From NCBI RefSeq assembly GCF_001612825.1, contig NZ_BDBE01000025.1, positions 496,001 through 560,000 of the forward strand: a DNA stretch of 64,000 bases, written 5' to 3'. This DNA comes from Nocardia caishijiensis NBRC 108228. GTDB lineage: Bacteria > Actinomycetota > Actinomycetes > Mycobacteriales > Mycobacteriaceae. Both the position numbers and the translations under genes were made by a program. Positions 38,252 to 48,735 of this stretch are shown here, piece after piece. Each line of letters begins with the position of its first letter. The first letter of the stretch is position 1. The notes under the pieces were generated by a model. It was not told the DNA's origin. It was given only the letters and a program-made list of their open reading frames with translations, and did not search any database.

Positions 38252-38752
38252 ATGTCTGTTGTGGGCAAGTACGCCCTCGGTGTGGCCGCCATGTCTGCGG
38301 TGGCCGCGTTCACGGTGGTCGCCGCGGGTCCGGCCTCCGCCGGTGCCAGCGGTGTGGCCATCGCCGAAGCACCCGGCTACACCGCGGTGTCACGTGATGG
38401 TGGTTTCCAGGCCGCCGCCGGTGACCTCTACGGCGCGCTGGCGCTGTCCTCGGACGAGGCCGTGGTCGCGTCCGCGGTGAACTACGGCAGCTGGGCCGAC
38501 GCCCAGCACGCCGCGCTCGCCGAATGCGGTGTGTGGGACTGCCAGGTGGTCGTCTCGTTCCGCAACGCCTGCGGTGCCGTCGCCCAGGGCGCGGACTACC
38601 GCTTCGGCTGGTCGTGGGATCACTCGCTGGCCGCGGCCGAGCGGTCGGCGGTGGACGTGCTCGGGCTGAGCGCCCCGCCGTTCCCCGACCTTGGCTCGGC
38701 CTCGCCGCGCCCGGCGCGCGTCATCCTGTCTGCCTGCACGGCCAACGTCTGA
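38252..38752 (+). CDS. Secreted DUF4189 protein, copy 3
   Basis: The 166 residues start with a signal peptide (MSVVGKYALGVAAMSAVAAF, cleavage near ASA-GA at about 31). After a short linker the DUF4189 domain keeps GALALSSDEAV, ECGVWDCQVVVSFRNACGAV, the AxAERSAVDVL helix and a final SACTANV, so the four cysteines agree with copies 1 and 2. It is more diverged and lacks their leader hairpin. GGGGAG lies 8 bases before the ATG. Confidence 0.83.
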   Translation: MSVVGKYALGVAAMSAVAAFTVVAAGPASAGASGVAIAEAPGYTAVSRDGGFQAAAGDLYGALALSSDEAVVASAVNYGSWADAQHAALAECGVWDCQVVVSFRNACGAVAQGADYRFGWSWDHSLAAAERSAVDVLGLSAPPFPDLGSASPRPARVILSACTANV

Positions 38753-38762
38753 CCGAGTGAAC

Positions 38763-38797
38763 CGAGGGGCGCGAACCTGAACGGTTCGCGCCCCTCG
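38763..38797. terminator. Bidirectional hairpin terminator
   Basis: A perfect 15-bp stem, CGAGGGGCGCGAACC and complement, with a 5-base loop sits between the convergent DUF4189 copy 3 and acetyltransferase genes. Confidence 0.85.
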
Positions 38798-38803
38798 CTC
38801 GTG

Positions 38804-39337
38804 TCAACGGCGCGGGTGGTCCAGCGAGAGACGTCCACGCCGAACGAGATCGTGCTTGGCGATCGGCGGCAGCGGCTCGTCGGCTGGGGTCTCCGGATTG
38901 GTGCGGACCAGCAGGGTGACGGTGGCGGCGGGCACGAAACCGCTGCGTCGCATCAAGGCCGCCGAGGCGCTGTTTCGCTCCTCCACGTCGGTGACGATGT
39001 GCTGGGCGCCGCGTGCGAACAACGCCTCCGAGCAGACGTCGACCAACCGCCGGGCGATGCCGTGTCCCTGCATGTCCGGCGCCACGGCGATCCACTCGAG
39101 ATACGCCCAGTCGTCACGGTGCTCGAACTCCATCGACCCGAGCACGAACCCGACCACCCGGTCCGAATCCAGGGCCACCCAGCAGGCGTTGTCGGGGCTG
39201 TCCAGATGCTCGGCGACGGCCGTCAGCGACCAGGACGTGTACGGCTTGGTGGTCGTGTCGAAAACCTGATGCCCGAGGTCGAGGACCTGACGCAGATGCC
39301 CGAGACCCATGGGGACGACAGCGATCGCATGGTCCAT
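38804..39337 (-). CDS. GNAT-family N-acetyltransferase
   Basis: The 177 residues have the GNAT fold: GFVLGSMEFEHRDDWAYLEW (strands 3-4), the acetyl-CoA pyrophosphate loop VAPDMQGHGIARRLV near 85 and VEERNSASAALMRRSGFVPA near 120, as in RimI-like enzymes. The acceptor is unknown. It lies 14 bases downstream of ku on the same strand and may be co-transcribed. Confidence 0.86.
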   Translation of the reverse strand: MDHAIAVVPMGLGHLRQVLDLGHQVFDTTTKPYTSWSLTAVAEHLDSPDNACWVALDSDRVVGFVLGSMEFEHRDDWAYLEWIAVAPDMQGHGIARRLVDVCSEALFARGAQHIVTDVEERNSASAALMRRSGFVPAATVTLLVRTNPETPADEPLPPIAKHDLVRRGRLSLDHPRR

Positions 39338-39351
39338 GGGGCCAGTGTGCC

Positions 39352-40260
39352 CTAGGCCCCCTTGCGGGCCGTGGACTTGCTCGCCGTGGATTTGCTCGCC
39401 GACTTGCGCGGTGCCGCCTTCTTGGCCGCCGCTTTCTTCGCCGGTTTCTTCTTCGGCGCGGCGGACTCGCCCTCCCGGCGCCCGCTCGCCTCGAGGCTGC
39501 GCTGCAGGGCGGCGACCAGATCCACCACCTCGGCATCGGGCTGCTCGGCCGGTTCGGCGGCGGTCGATTCGACCTTGCCGGTGCCGCTGGCGATCGCCTC
39601 GTCCAGCAATTTCTGCAATTCGATCTGGTATTCGTCGGTGTATTCGCCCGGATCGAAATCACCCGACATCGACTCGACCAGGGTTTCGGCCATCTTCAAT
39701 TCCTGCGGGCGCGGGGTCGGCGCGTCCTCGAGCGACGGGAAATCGACCGCGCGCACCTCGTCGGGCCACAACAATGTCTGCAGCACGAGTACACCGTCGC
39801 GCACGCGCAGCGCGGCCAATCGGGTCTTCTGCCGCAGTGTGAAATGGACGAGGGCTGTCTTGTCGATCCGTTCGAGCGTGGCGGCCAGCAGTTGATATGC
39901 CTTCGGCGTCGCGGAATCGGGTTCGAGATAGTAGCTCTTGTCGAACAGCACCGGGTCGATCTGATCCGACGGCACGAATTCCAGTACCGGGATCTCGTGC
40001 TTCTCCGCGGCGGGCAGCTTGGCAAAGTCCTCGTCGGTGAGCACCACCTGTTCACCGTCGGGCGAAACATACGCCTTGTCGATATCGGAATACTGCACCG
40101 ATTTGCCACACACCTGGCAGACCCGGTCGTATTTGATCCGGCCCCCGTCCTTGGCGTGGACCTGATGAAACCGGATGTCGTGGTCCTCGGTCGCGGTATA
40201 AACCTTGACCGGGACATTGACCAGCCCGAAAGCGATCGAGCCCTTCCAGATCGACCTCAT
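39352..40260 (-). CDS. ku: Non-homologous end-joining protein Ku
   Basis: Bacterial Ku is a homodimeric ring that binds DNA ends and recruits LigD. The 302 residues begin with the canonical MRSIWKGSIAFGLVNVPVKV, contain VCQVCGKSVQYSDIDKAYV, and keep the core through about 245. The last 50 residues are a Lys/Ala/Ser-rich DNA-binding tail (PKKKPAKKAAAKKAAPRKS). No ligD gene is adjacent. The start at 40260 is chosen because the family begins with this motif; in-frame ATGs exist a few codons upstream. Confidence 0.95.
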   Translation of the reverse strand: MRSIWKGSIAFGLVNVPVKVYTATEDHDIRFHQVHAKDGGRIKYDRVCQVCGKSVQYSDIDKAYVSPDGEQVVLTDEDFAKLPAAEKHEIPVLEFVPSDQIDPVLFDKSYYLEPDSATPKAYQLLAATLERIDKTALVHFTLRQKTRLAALRVRDGVLVLQTLLWPDEVRAVDFPSLEDAPTPRPQELKMAETLVESMSGDFDPGEYTDEYQIELQKLLDEAIASGTGKVESTAAEPAEQPDAEVVDLVAALQRSLEASGRREGESAAPKKKPAKKAAAKKAAPRKSASKSTASKSTARKGA

Positions 40261-40436
40261 AGACCCCATCATGATCGATCCGTGCTTCCGGGGCGAGCAG
40301 GCGATGCACAACCGGTGCTCCGTCGTGATGCGCGCGCACTTGATTCCGTGTTCACCACGGTCGGTGCTGGTGATAACGGCGACAACGACAATGCGGGACA
40401 CGACCGGCGGCGTTTCGTCGGGAGTCTGATCCAATT

Positions 40437-41504
40437 GTGCGCGTGCGCGCTGAGTTGATCATTTGTGGACTGGGGCCCGCGGGCCGGGCGGCGGCCCATC
40501 GGGCGGCCGGGCGGGGAATGTCGGTGGTGGCGATCGATCCGCACCCGGAGCGCACCTGGACGGCGACGTACGCGGCGTGGGCGGACGAGGTGCCGGAGTG
40601 GGTGGGCGACGAGGTCTTCGCCGGAGACGGCGTCGAGCCGACGGTGTGGGCGGTGGGGGAGCATCGGGTGCGGCGCGACTATCGGGTCTTCGACACCGCG
40701 CGGTTGCGGCAGGCGCTCGCGCTGACGGGGGTCACGGTGTGCGCTGATCGGGTCACCCACCTCGACGCGCGCCGCGGGATGGTGCGAACCGCGGGTGGGC
40801 GGACATTCGAAGGTCGCGTGATCGACGCGCGGGGCGTCGGGCGCGCGCGAGGGCGGGCCGAGCAGACGGCTTACGGGGTGACGGTCGAGGCGGACGGGCC
40901 CTGCGTGTTCATGGACTGGCGGCTCGACAACGGCGCCGGACCCGATGAACCCCGGTCGTTCCTGTACACGGTGCCGGTGGGGCCGGGTCGGATGCTGTAC
41001 GAGGAGACCTGTCTCGTGGGGCGCCCGGCCCTGACACCCGAGGTGTTGCGCACCCGGTTGGAGCACCGGCTCGGGCAGCGGGGAATCGCGATCGGAGGCA
41101 CGGAACCCGTTGAGCGCGTGCGTTTCCCCGTGGAGGGCGGACAGCCCGGCGGCGGCCGGTTCGGCGCCGCGGGCGGCCTGATCCACCCCGCCACCGGATA
41201 CAGCGTCGCCGCGTCCCTGGCCGCCGCCGACACCGTCGTCGACGGGGCCTCACTGTGGACGCCGCGCGCCCGTGCGGTCGCGGCCCTGCGTCGCGCGGGA
41301 CTGCGGGCGTTGCTGGCCCTCCCGCCGCGCGAGGTACCGGTCTTCTTCGAGGCGTTCTTCGCCCTCGCACCGGCCCGGCAGCGTTCGTACCTGTCCGGCC
41401 ACGACGACCTGACAGGTACCCTCGCCGCGATGCGGGCCCTGTTCACCGAGCTGCCCCCACGGGTGCGCCGCACCGTCGCGATCTCCTCGCTCGGACTCCG
41501 CTGA
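40437..41504 (+). CDS. Lycopene cyclase-type FAD/NAD-binding protein
   Basis: The 355 residues start with a dinucleotide-binding fold (ELIICGLGPAGRAAAHRAAG), followed by the aromatic TYAAWADEVPEW segment. Later come FMDWR, FLYTVPVGPGRMLYEETCLV and HPATGYSVAASLAAAD, all hallmarks of CrtY/CrtL-type lycopene beta-cyclases, which convert linear lycopene to cyclic carotenoids. The start is GTG with GGGAG about 11 bases upstream. No other carotenoid gene is adjacent, so the pathway must be completed elsewhere. It is divergent from ku. Confidence 0.83.
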   Translation: MRVRAELIICGLGPAGRAAAHRAAGRGMSVVAIDPHPERTWTATYAAWADEVPEWVGDEVFAGDGVEPTVWAVGEHRVRRDYRVFDTARLRQALALTGVTVCADRVTHLDARRGMVRTAGGRTFEGRVIDARGVGRARGRAEQTAYGVTVEADGPCVFMDWRLDNGAGPDEPRSFLYTVPVGPGRMLYEETCLVGRPALTPEVLRTRLEHRLGQRGIAIGGTEPVERVRFPVEGGQPGGGRFGAAGGLIHPATGYSVAASLAAADTVVDGASLWTPRARAVAALRRAGLRALLALPPREVPVFFEAFFALAPARQRSYLSGHDDLTGTLAAMRALFTELPPRVRRTVAISSLGLR

Positions 41505-41687
41505 GCCGCAGCGGTACCGGGGATATCCGAGCGACGGCGCGAACGCCGCCGGGTTGCTAACATCGCCGGGCGAACGCGCCGACCCGCCAGCAGGATCGGG
41601 CCGACGAGGCGGGCCGACCGGGTGACACCGAGTACCGCACGTCGAGACGCGTGCCGCAGCGTTGCTCGACGAGACAGGGGTATACCG

Positions 41688-44102
41688 GTGTTCGAATTCA
41701 CCAAGCGGCGTGGCCGCTGGGTGCTCGGTGTTTTCGCAGTGCTCGCGCTGGTGCTCGGAGCACTCGGCGCCACCCTGTTCGATCGGGTGGAGGGCGGCGG
41801 GTACACCGACAGCGGCAGCGAGTCCAGCCGGGCGCTCGACGTGCTGCGCGACGAATTCGGCCAGGGCCCACCCAATCTGGTGTTGCTGGTGGAAACCGAG
41901 GACTCGGTCGACGACCCCGAATCCACCGCCGCCGCGACCGCGCTCGTCGCCAACCTGCAGGAACGCGCCGGTGTCACCGATGTGGTGTCCTACTGGACCA
42001 CCCATCAGCCCGCGCTGCGCAGCGTCGACGACAAGCAGGGCCTGATCGTGGCCACCGTCCTCGGCAGCGAACGCGAGATCGATGAACGGGTCGCCGCCGT
42101 CGCCGCCGACCTCACCGGTACCCAGGGCGAACTGCGGGTCCGCGTGGGCGGTTTCGCGATGCTCATGCACGAGACCGTCGAACAGAGCAAGACCGACATC
42201 GTCAAGGGCGAGGCCATCGCGTTCCCGCTCACGCTGCTGGCCCTGCTGTTCGTGTTCGGCGGGCTGGTCGCGGCGAGCCTGCCGCTGCTGGTTGCCGTGG
42301 TGACCGTCGTGATGACGATGGGCACGCTGTGGTTGCTCGCTCTGCTCACCCCGCTCGCGGTCACCGCGACGAACGTGGCGACCCTGCTCGGGCTCGGCCT
42401 GGCCATCGACTACAGCCTGCTGATCGTCAACCGCTACCGCGACGAACTCACCGAGGGCCGCGCCCCCGCCGACGCCGTCCGCGCCACCATGCGCACGGCG
42501 GGCCGCACCGTCGCGTTCTCCGCCCTCACCGTCGCGGTGGCGCTGGCCGGTCTGGTGTTCTTCCCGCTGTTGGCCATCCGGTCGATGGGGTACGCGGGCG
42601 TGCTCGTCGCCGGTCTCGCAGCCCTGGTCTCGCTGACCGTGCTGCCCGCGATCCTGCTGCTGCTCGGCACCAACATCGACCGTGGTCAGCTCGGCTGGTG
42701 GTTCCTGCGCGCGCCTCGACCCGCGCCGGGCGAGGGCGCCTGGCACAAGTTGGCCACCGCCGTCATGGGCAGGCCGATCCCGATCGGTCTCGCCGTCGCC
42801 GCGGTGCTGTTGCTGCTCGGCACCCCGTTCCTCGGGGTGAAGCTCGGCTTCCCGGACGAGCGGGTGTTGCCGCCGTCGATGAATTCGCGTCAGGTCGCCG
42901 AGACCGTGCAGCGCGACTTCGGCGACAGCGACCAGGACACCCTCGTCGCCGTCCTACCCGACAGCGCCTACAGCGCCGAGGGCCTGGACGCCATCGCGCG
43001 CACCATGTCCGATCTGGACAACGTGCGCCGCGTCGACACCGCGACCGGCAGCTACGCCCAGGGCGGTCTGCTGGCCGAGCCGACCGCGCTCAACGCCCGC
43101 TTCCGGGCCGAGCGGGCCGCCTACCTGTCGATCGTGCCGTCGACCGGTGACAGCCACGAACTCGCCACCCTGGTGGAGCAGTTGCGCGCCCAGGAGGTGC
43201 CGAGCGAGATCCTGATCGGCGGGGTCGCGGCGGCCAACGTCGACTCGGTTGGCGCCATCGAGGACGCCCTGCCGTGGGCGCTGGGCTTCGTGGTGATCCT
43301 GATGCTGATCGTGCTGTTCCTGCTCACCGGCAGCGTGGTGCTCCCGGTGCTCGCGGTGGTGCTCAGCGCGCTCAGCCTCACCGCCACCTTCGGCGCCCTG
43401 GTCTGGATCTTCCAGGACGGGCACCTGTCGGGGCTGCTCGGTTTCACGGTTACCGGTGACCTGTCGGCCACCGTTCCGGTGATGCTGTTCGCCGCCGCGT
43501 TCGGCCTGGCGATGGACTACCAGGTGTTCCTGCTCTCGCGCATCCGCGAGGAATACGACCGCACCGGTAAGAACGAGGCGGCCGTCGCCCTCGGCCTGGA
43601 ACGGATCGGGCGCATCGTCACCGCGGCCGCCATCCTGATCTCACTGGTGTTCCTCGGCTTCCTCGCCTCCGACATCACCTTCATGAAGGCGTTCGGCATC
43701 GGACTGCCGCTGGCGGTGATCGTCGACGCCACCCTGGTCCGAGGGTTCCTGCTGCCCGCCGCGATGAAGGTACTCGGCGAGGCCAACTGGTACGCACCGG
43801 GATTCCTGCGCAGGCTGCACGACAGGTGGGGGCTCGACGAAGGTGGCTCGCGTGCGAATCACCCGGTGCCGGTGCGTGATCCGCTCGGCGTCACCGGCAA
43901 GCCGACCGTCGAGGTGATCGACCCGCTCGCCCGTGCCGAGGCCGAACGTGCCGCCGCGGCCAAGGTGGACGACCCGCTCGCCCGTGCCGAAGCCGAACGT
44001 GCCGCCAAGGGTGACGAGGCGTCGTCGGCGTCCGCGCGGACCGCGCAGAGCAGGCGCGCCGCCGCGAGCGATGAGGCGCTGGCGGGCGCGCGCGAGGACT
44101 GA
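41688..44102 (+). CDS. MMPL/RND-superfamily transporter
   Basis: The 804 residues have two similar halves, each with one helix, an extracytoplasmic domain of about 150 residues and five helices. The proton-relay motifs are GLAIDYSLLIVNRYRDEL in the first half and GLAMDYQVFLLSRIREEY in the second. MMPL proteins export lipids or drugs in mycolic-acid bacteria; the cargo is unknown. The GTG start has AGGGG 7 bases upstream. The cytoplasmic C-terminal tail carries a tandem repeat (DPLARAEAERAA twice). Confidence 0.92.
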   Translation: MFEFTKRRGRWVLGVFAVLALVLGALGATLFDRVEGGGYTDSGSESSRALDVLRDEFGQGPPNLVLLVETEDSVDDPESTAAATALVANLQERAGVTDVVSYWTTHQPALRSVDDKQGLIVATVLGSEREIDERVAAVAADLTGTQGELRVRVGGFAMLMHETVEQSKTDIVKGEAIAFPLTLLALLFVFGGLVAASLPLLVAVVTVVMTMGTLWLLALLTPLAVTATNVATLLGLGLAIDYSLLIVNRYRDELTEGRAPADAVRATMRTAGRTVAFSALTVAVALAGLVFFPLLAIRSMGYAGVLVAGLAALVSLTVLPAILLLLGTNIDRGQLGWWFLRAPRPAPGEGAWHKLATAVMGRPIPIGLAVAAVLLLLGTPFLGVKLGFPDERVLPPSMNSRQVAETVQRDFGDSDQDTLVAVLPDSAYSAEGLDAIARTMSDLDNVRRVDTATGSYAQGGLLAEPTALNARFRAERAAYLSIVPSTGDSHELATLVEQLRAQEVPSEILIGGVAAANVDSVGAIEDALPWALGFVVILMLIVLFLLTGSVVLPVLAVVLSALSLTATFGALVWIFQDGHLSGLLGFTVTGDLSATVPVMLFAAAFGLAMDYQVFLLSRIREEYDRTGKNEAAVALGLERIGRIVTAAAILISLVFLGFLASDITFMKAFGIGLPLAVIVDATLVRGFLLPAAMKVLGEANWYAPGFLRRLHDRWGLDEGGSRANHPVPVRDPLGVTGKPTVEVIDPLARAEAERAAAAKVDDPLARAEAERAAKGDEASSASARTAQSRRAAASDEALAGARED
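43920..44006 (+). repeat. Tandem 36-bp repeat in the MMPL gene tail
   Basis: Bases 43920-43955 and 43971-44006 differ at one position, with a 51-base period. Both encode DPLARAEAERAA in the charged cytoplasmic C-terminus, so this is a recent in-frame duplication. Confidence 0.8.
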
Positions 44103-44136
44103 GTGGGGGCGGGGCCGGTGCGGCCCCGCCCTCGGT

Positions 44137-44901
44137 TCAGATGCCGCCGGTGGCCAGCAACCCGCCGTCGACGCGAACACAGTCACCGGTGATCCAGGAC
44201 GCCTCGTCCGACACCAGGAAGGTGATCAGGCGCGCCACGTCCTCGGGCGCGCCGAGCCGCTTCATCGGGTACACGCCGGCCGCCCGTTCCTCGTCGGCGG
44301 AGAACAGGGCATCGGCGAACTTGGTCTTCACCACCCCGGGTGCCACCGCGTTCACCCGGATGTTCGGCCCGAGCTGCCACGCCAGTTCCTCGGTGAGCCG
44401 GATCAGCGCCGCCTTGGAGGCACCGTAGGCCGAGATCACCCCCGACGAGCGGATACCGGCCACGCTCGCCACGTTCACCACGGCACCTCCGTGTTCACGC
44501 ATCCACGCCTTGTAGGCCTCCTGGACGTAGCCGAGCGCGGCCACCACGTTCACGTCGAAGATCTTGCTCACCGCACCGAGATCGGCGTCCATCAGCGCAC
44601 CGTAGACCGGGTTGATGCCGGTGTTGTTGATCAGGATGTCGAGCGAACCGAACTCGGCGACCGCCCGGGACACGGCCTCCGCGCGCGCCTCGGCGTCACC
44701 GGAGTTGCCCGCGACGGTGCTCACCTGACCCTTGTGGCCGAGGTCGCGCAACTGCTGCGCGGCGGCGTCGAGCGGTTCGGGTTTGCGGGCGGTGATCAGC
44801 ACATTCGCGCCCGCGCGCAGCAGTTCGGCGGCCGTTGCCAAGCCGATGCCCCGGCTTGCGCCGGTGACCAGAGCGGTACGGCCAACTAGATCGGTAGTCA
44901 T
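44137..44901 (-). CDS. SDR-family oxidoreductase
   Basis: The 254 residues form a classical short-chain dehydrogenase: TGASRGIG cofactor motif near 14, ILINNTGINP near 88, catalytic Ser in NVASVAGI and the YGASK motif near 155. The end, ITGDCVRVDGGLLATGG, is typical of FabG-like members. The substrate is unknown. It is convergent with the MMPL gene across 34 bases and divergent from the ABC-F gene. Confidence 0.88.
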   Translation of the reverse strand: MTTDLVGRTALVTGASRGIGLATAAELLRAGANVLITARKPEPLDAAAQQLRDLGHKGQVSTVAGNSGDAEARAEAVSRAVAEFGSLDILINNTGINPVYGALMDADLGAVSKIFDVNVVAALGYVQEAYKAWMREHGGAVVNVASVAGIRSSGVISAYGASKAALIRLTEELAWQLGPNIRVNAVAPGVVKTKFADALFSADEERAAGVYPMKRLGAPEDVARLITFLVSDEASWITGDCVRVDGGLLATGGI

Positions 44902-44964
44902 GCGATGAGAGTAACCACGCTCACATCCGTCGGCGCCAGGTTCGAAGCGCTCTCGGTGGGGCGG

Positions 44965-44970
44965 TAAAAT
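44965..44970 (+). promoter_or_regulatory. Possible -10 element for the ABC-F gene
   Basis: TAAAAT stands out in this GC-rich gap, 81 bases before the ABC-F start. A good -35 box is not visible; TTCGAA at 44941 is the nearest candidate. Confidence 0.35.
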
Positions 44971-45050
44971 AAGTGGTTCTTGTCGGAACCGTCGGTGCAC
45001 CATGGAGACGGTTCGGCGACCACCTGCTTTCGACATCGAGGAGAAGCTCT

Positions 45051-46682
<1,632 letters not shown>

Positions 46683-46689
46683 GCAGACT

Positions 46690-46720
46690 CACGCCGACAC
46701 GGAGATCGGTGTGTCGCGTG
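46690..46720 (+). terminator. Imperfect hairpin after the ABC-F gene
   Basis: CACGCCGACAC and GTGTCGCGTG pair with one bulge around a short loop, 8 bases after the stop. It is a probable terminator. Confidence 0.4.
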
Positions 46721-46822
46721 GGAACTCGCGGGCAGTTCGTGAGGTTCGTCACTGTTTTTCGTTGATCACCGGGAGCGGAGTGTCTAGCCTGGAATGAGCT
46801 GCTCGGCGACTCGGAGGAAGCC

Positions 46823-47092
46823 ATGAGCGACAGTGCGAGACAGGCCGCTCGGTCGGCCAAGGCAACATCGACAGGCAAGGCCGCGCTGGGGAAGGGCACC
46901 CGCGTCACGGGGAAGTCCCGCGACAGGTTGCAAACCCAGTTGAAGAAGCAGTACGAGGCGGGAGCGAGCATCCGTTCCCTGGCCCGGGCGACGGGCCGCT
47001 CGTACGGCTTCATTCACAATGTGCTGGTCGAATCGCATGTCGAACTGCGCGGGCGCGGCGGCGCCAACCGGCGCAAGGCTCCAGAGGCATAG
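46823..47092 (+). CDS. Small helix-turn-helix protein
   Basis: The 89 residues are very basic. The N-terminal 35 are Ala/Lys/Thr-rich and probably disordered. The rest forms a helix-turn-helix (QLKKQYEAGASIRSLARATG, then RSYGFIHNVLVESHVELRGR). The C-terminus is basic. Its place after the ABC-F gene corresponds to Rv1473A, annotated as a possible regulator. AGGAAG precedes the ATG. The composition suggests a nucleoid-type or sequence-specific DNA-binding role. Confidence 0.85.
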   Translation: MSDSARQAARSAKATSTGKAALGKGTRVTGKSRDRLQTQLKKQYEAGASIRSLARATGRSYGFIHNVLVESHVELRGRGGANRRKAPEA

Positions 47093-47114
47093 CGGCCGTT
47101 GGAGCGGGATCCGA

Positions 47115-48074
47115 TCACCAACCGGCCACGGCGCCGTCGCCGCAGACCAGCAGGTTCGCCAGGCTGGTGAACAGGGGCAGCCCCGTCTTGATCTCCAGGT
47201 AGGCGAACTGCCCCTGCGGGTTCACCTCGAGGAAGTAGTACTCGCCGTCGGCACCGAGCCGCAGGTCGATCACGCCGAAACTCAATCCGAGCGCGCCCAT
47301 CAGGGTGGCGAGCGATTTGCTCACCGAGGCGGGTAACCGGTCCGGTGCGAACGCCACCGAGGTGTCGAGCCGCGAATCGACCCGGCCCACCCCCGCCTGC
47401 GAGTCGATGCGCACGGTCCACTCGACGCCGTCGACCCACACCACCCGCAGATCGCAGGTGGCATCCACGTAGTCCTGGAAGGTCGTCGGCGTCGAACGAA
47501 TCGACGCGAGCCTGCCCAGCTCGGCCCGGGTGACGATCCGGGTCTCGGAGAACTCGCCCCGGCCGGTGCCGGTGCGCTTGTAGATCACCGGGACCGAACG
47601 GGATTCGACGAAACTGCGCGCCTCGTCCGGGTCGTTGGTGATCAGGGTTTCCGGGACGGCGAACCCGGCCCGGTGCGCGGTTTCGAGCTGCACGATCTTG
47701 CGGCTCGCGGTGCGCTCGGCGGCCGGGTCGTTGACCCAGTACGCCGGGATCGACCACAGCATCCCCTGCAGGAACCCGTCGCATTCGGCCTGCCGGAACT
47801 CGTCGTCGGCGGCGCGCACGCCGTGCGGGACGCGGCACGGGTGCGGCCTGCGCCACCACACCGCGCGCACGTCGTCCAGGCCGTGCACATGCGACAGCGC
47901 CCGATTCGTTCCGGTCTTGTCGAGACGGAAACTGCCTGTCTCGGTGGGGAAGTCGCGCAGGTCGAGCCGGATCGGATCGAGGCGGTGGTGCTCGCGCAAC
48001 GTGACGGCCAGTGCGTCGGCGTGCAGGTCGTCGGTTTCGGAGACGATGAGCACCGCGTCGGTCGCGCGTTCCAT
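47115..48074 (-). CDS. ATP-grasp peptide ligase, graspetide maturase (MvdC/MvdD) type
   Basis: The 319 residues resemble the ATP-grasp enzymes that cross-link ribosomal peptides by forming ester or amide bonds between Asp/Glu side chains and Thr/Ser/Lys. Features are an N-terminal domain with the WWRRPHPCRVP segment near 74, a middle domain with ASRKIVQLETAHRAGFAVPE and VIYKRTGTGRGEF (ATP-binding lysine), and the C-terminal metal-site stretch YFLEVNPQGQFAYLEIKTGL near 285. The start is 14 bases after the 138-residue partner gene, without a strong ribosome binding site, so it is likely coupled. Other ATP-grasp roles cannot be excluded. Confidence 0.8.
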   Translation of the reverse strand: MERATDAVLIVSETDDLHADALAVTLREHHRLDPIRLDLRDFPTETGSFRLDKTGTNRALSHVHGLDDVRAVWWRRPHPCRVPHGVRAADDEFRQAECDGFLQGMLWSIPAYWVNDPAAERTASRKIVQLETAHRAGFAVPETLITNDPDEARSFVESRSVPVIYKRTGTGRGEFSETRIVTRAELGRLASIRSTPTTFQDYVDATCDLRVVWVDGVEWTVRIDSQAGVGRVDSRLDTSVAFAPDRLPASVSKSLATLMGALGLSFGVIDLRLGADGEYYFLEVNPQGQFAYLEIKTGLPLFTSLANLLVCGDGAVAGW

Positions 48075-48088
48075 GACTGTGTGCCGTT

Positions 48089-48505
48089 TCAGTCGAGGCT
48101 GTCGCAGTTGATGCCGTCGTGGAAGGTGAACGTCGCCCCGGAGGTGCCGCCGCGCTCGGCGATCCGCAGTTTCGCGGCCCAGCTGCGGGTGGCCTCGGCG
48201 AGCTGATCGTCGCCGAGGGCCTCCGAGGGCGCGGGAGCCAGCGTGATGGGCCGTTCGACGAGCTCGACCCGCATCCGGCGGGTGAAATCGGCGGTGGCGC
48301 CGGGCCGGATGTCGACCTGTACCTGGCGCCCCTCCGCCGCGCGTTCCTCGGTGAGCCGCACGATGTCGCGGCGATCGAAGGTCCAGGTCCCGCCGTCGAC
48401 CCGAACCGAGACATCCCGCTCGGACTCGGCCACCAGTTGTCCGCGTAGCGCGGGGCCCCGGCTTCGGGACGACGCGGTAGCGGGGAGGTGGATGGCGTCG
48501 GTCAT
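48089..48505 (-). CDS. Partner of the ATP-grasp enzyme; candidate graspetide precursor
   Basis: The 138 residues are unlike any family I recognise. The first 100 form an ordered, probably beta-rich region (ALRGQLVAESERDVSVRVDG, then TWTFDRRDIVRLTEE and RQVQVDIRPG). After a helical SWAAKLRIAERGG, the protein ends GTSGATFTFHDGINCDSLD, a Gly/Thr/Ser/Asp-rich tail that provides both acceptor (Thr, Ser) and donor (Asp) residues for ATP-grasp cross-linking. That is why I propose it as the substrate; the large leader is unusual. The ATG at 48505 has GGAG 9 bases upstream; a GTG at 48511 is an alternative. Confidence 0.65.
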   Translation of the reverse strand: MTDAIHLPATASSRSRGPALRGQLVAESERDVSVRVDGGTWTFDRRDIVRLTEERAAEGRQVQVDIRPGATADFTRRMRVELVERPITLAPAPSEALGDDQLAEATRSWAAKLRIAERGGTSGATFTFHDGINCDSLD

Positions 48506-48735
48506 GGGCACTCACTCCGATCTTCTCGTCTGCTCGCGATTTGCCAGAACCCCTCTAGGCGCTTCGGATCATAACGTGAGCGAACCCGCCGCCGAGGGGG
48601 TTCGCGAGATTTGCGGAGCGCCGGGCAAACCGCCGAGCGGCGCGTGATCGCCTAGCGGGACGAGAATTTCGGGCAACCGAGGAGCGCGCAGGTGTCCGAC
48701 GTGGGCAATCGATCAGCAAACGGAGGTGGCAACGA
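48506..48735 (-). promoter_or_regulatory. Leader of the ATP-grasp locus with a possible -10 box
   Basis: TATGAT on the minus strand (48568-48573) is close to the -10 consensus, 63 bases before the partner gene. No matching -35 is visible. No gene is supported between 48506 and 48827. Confidence 0.4.
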
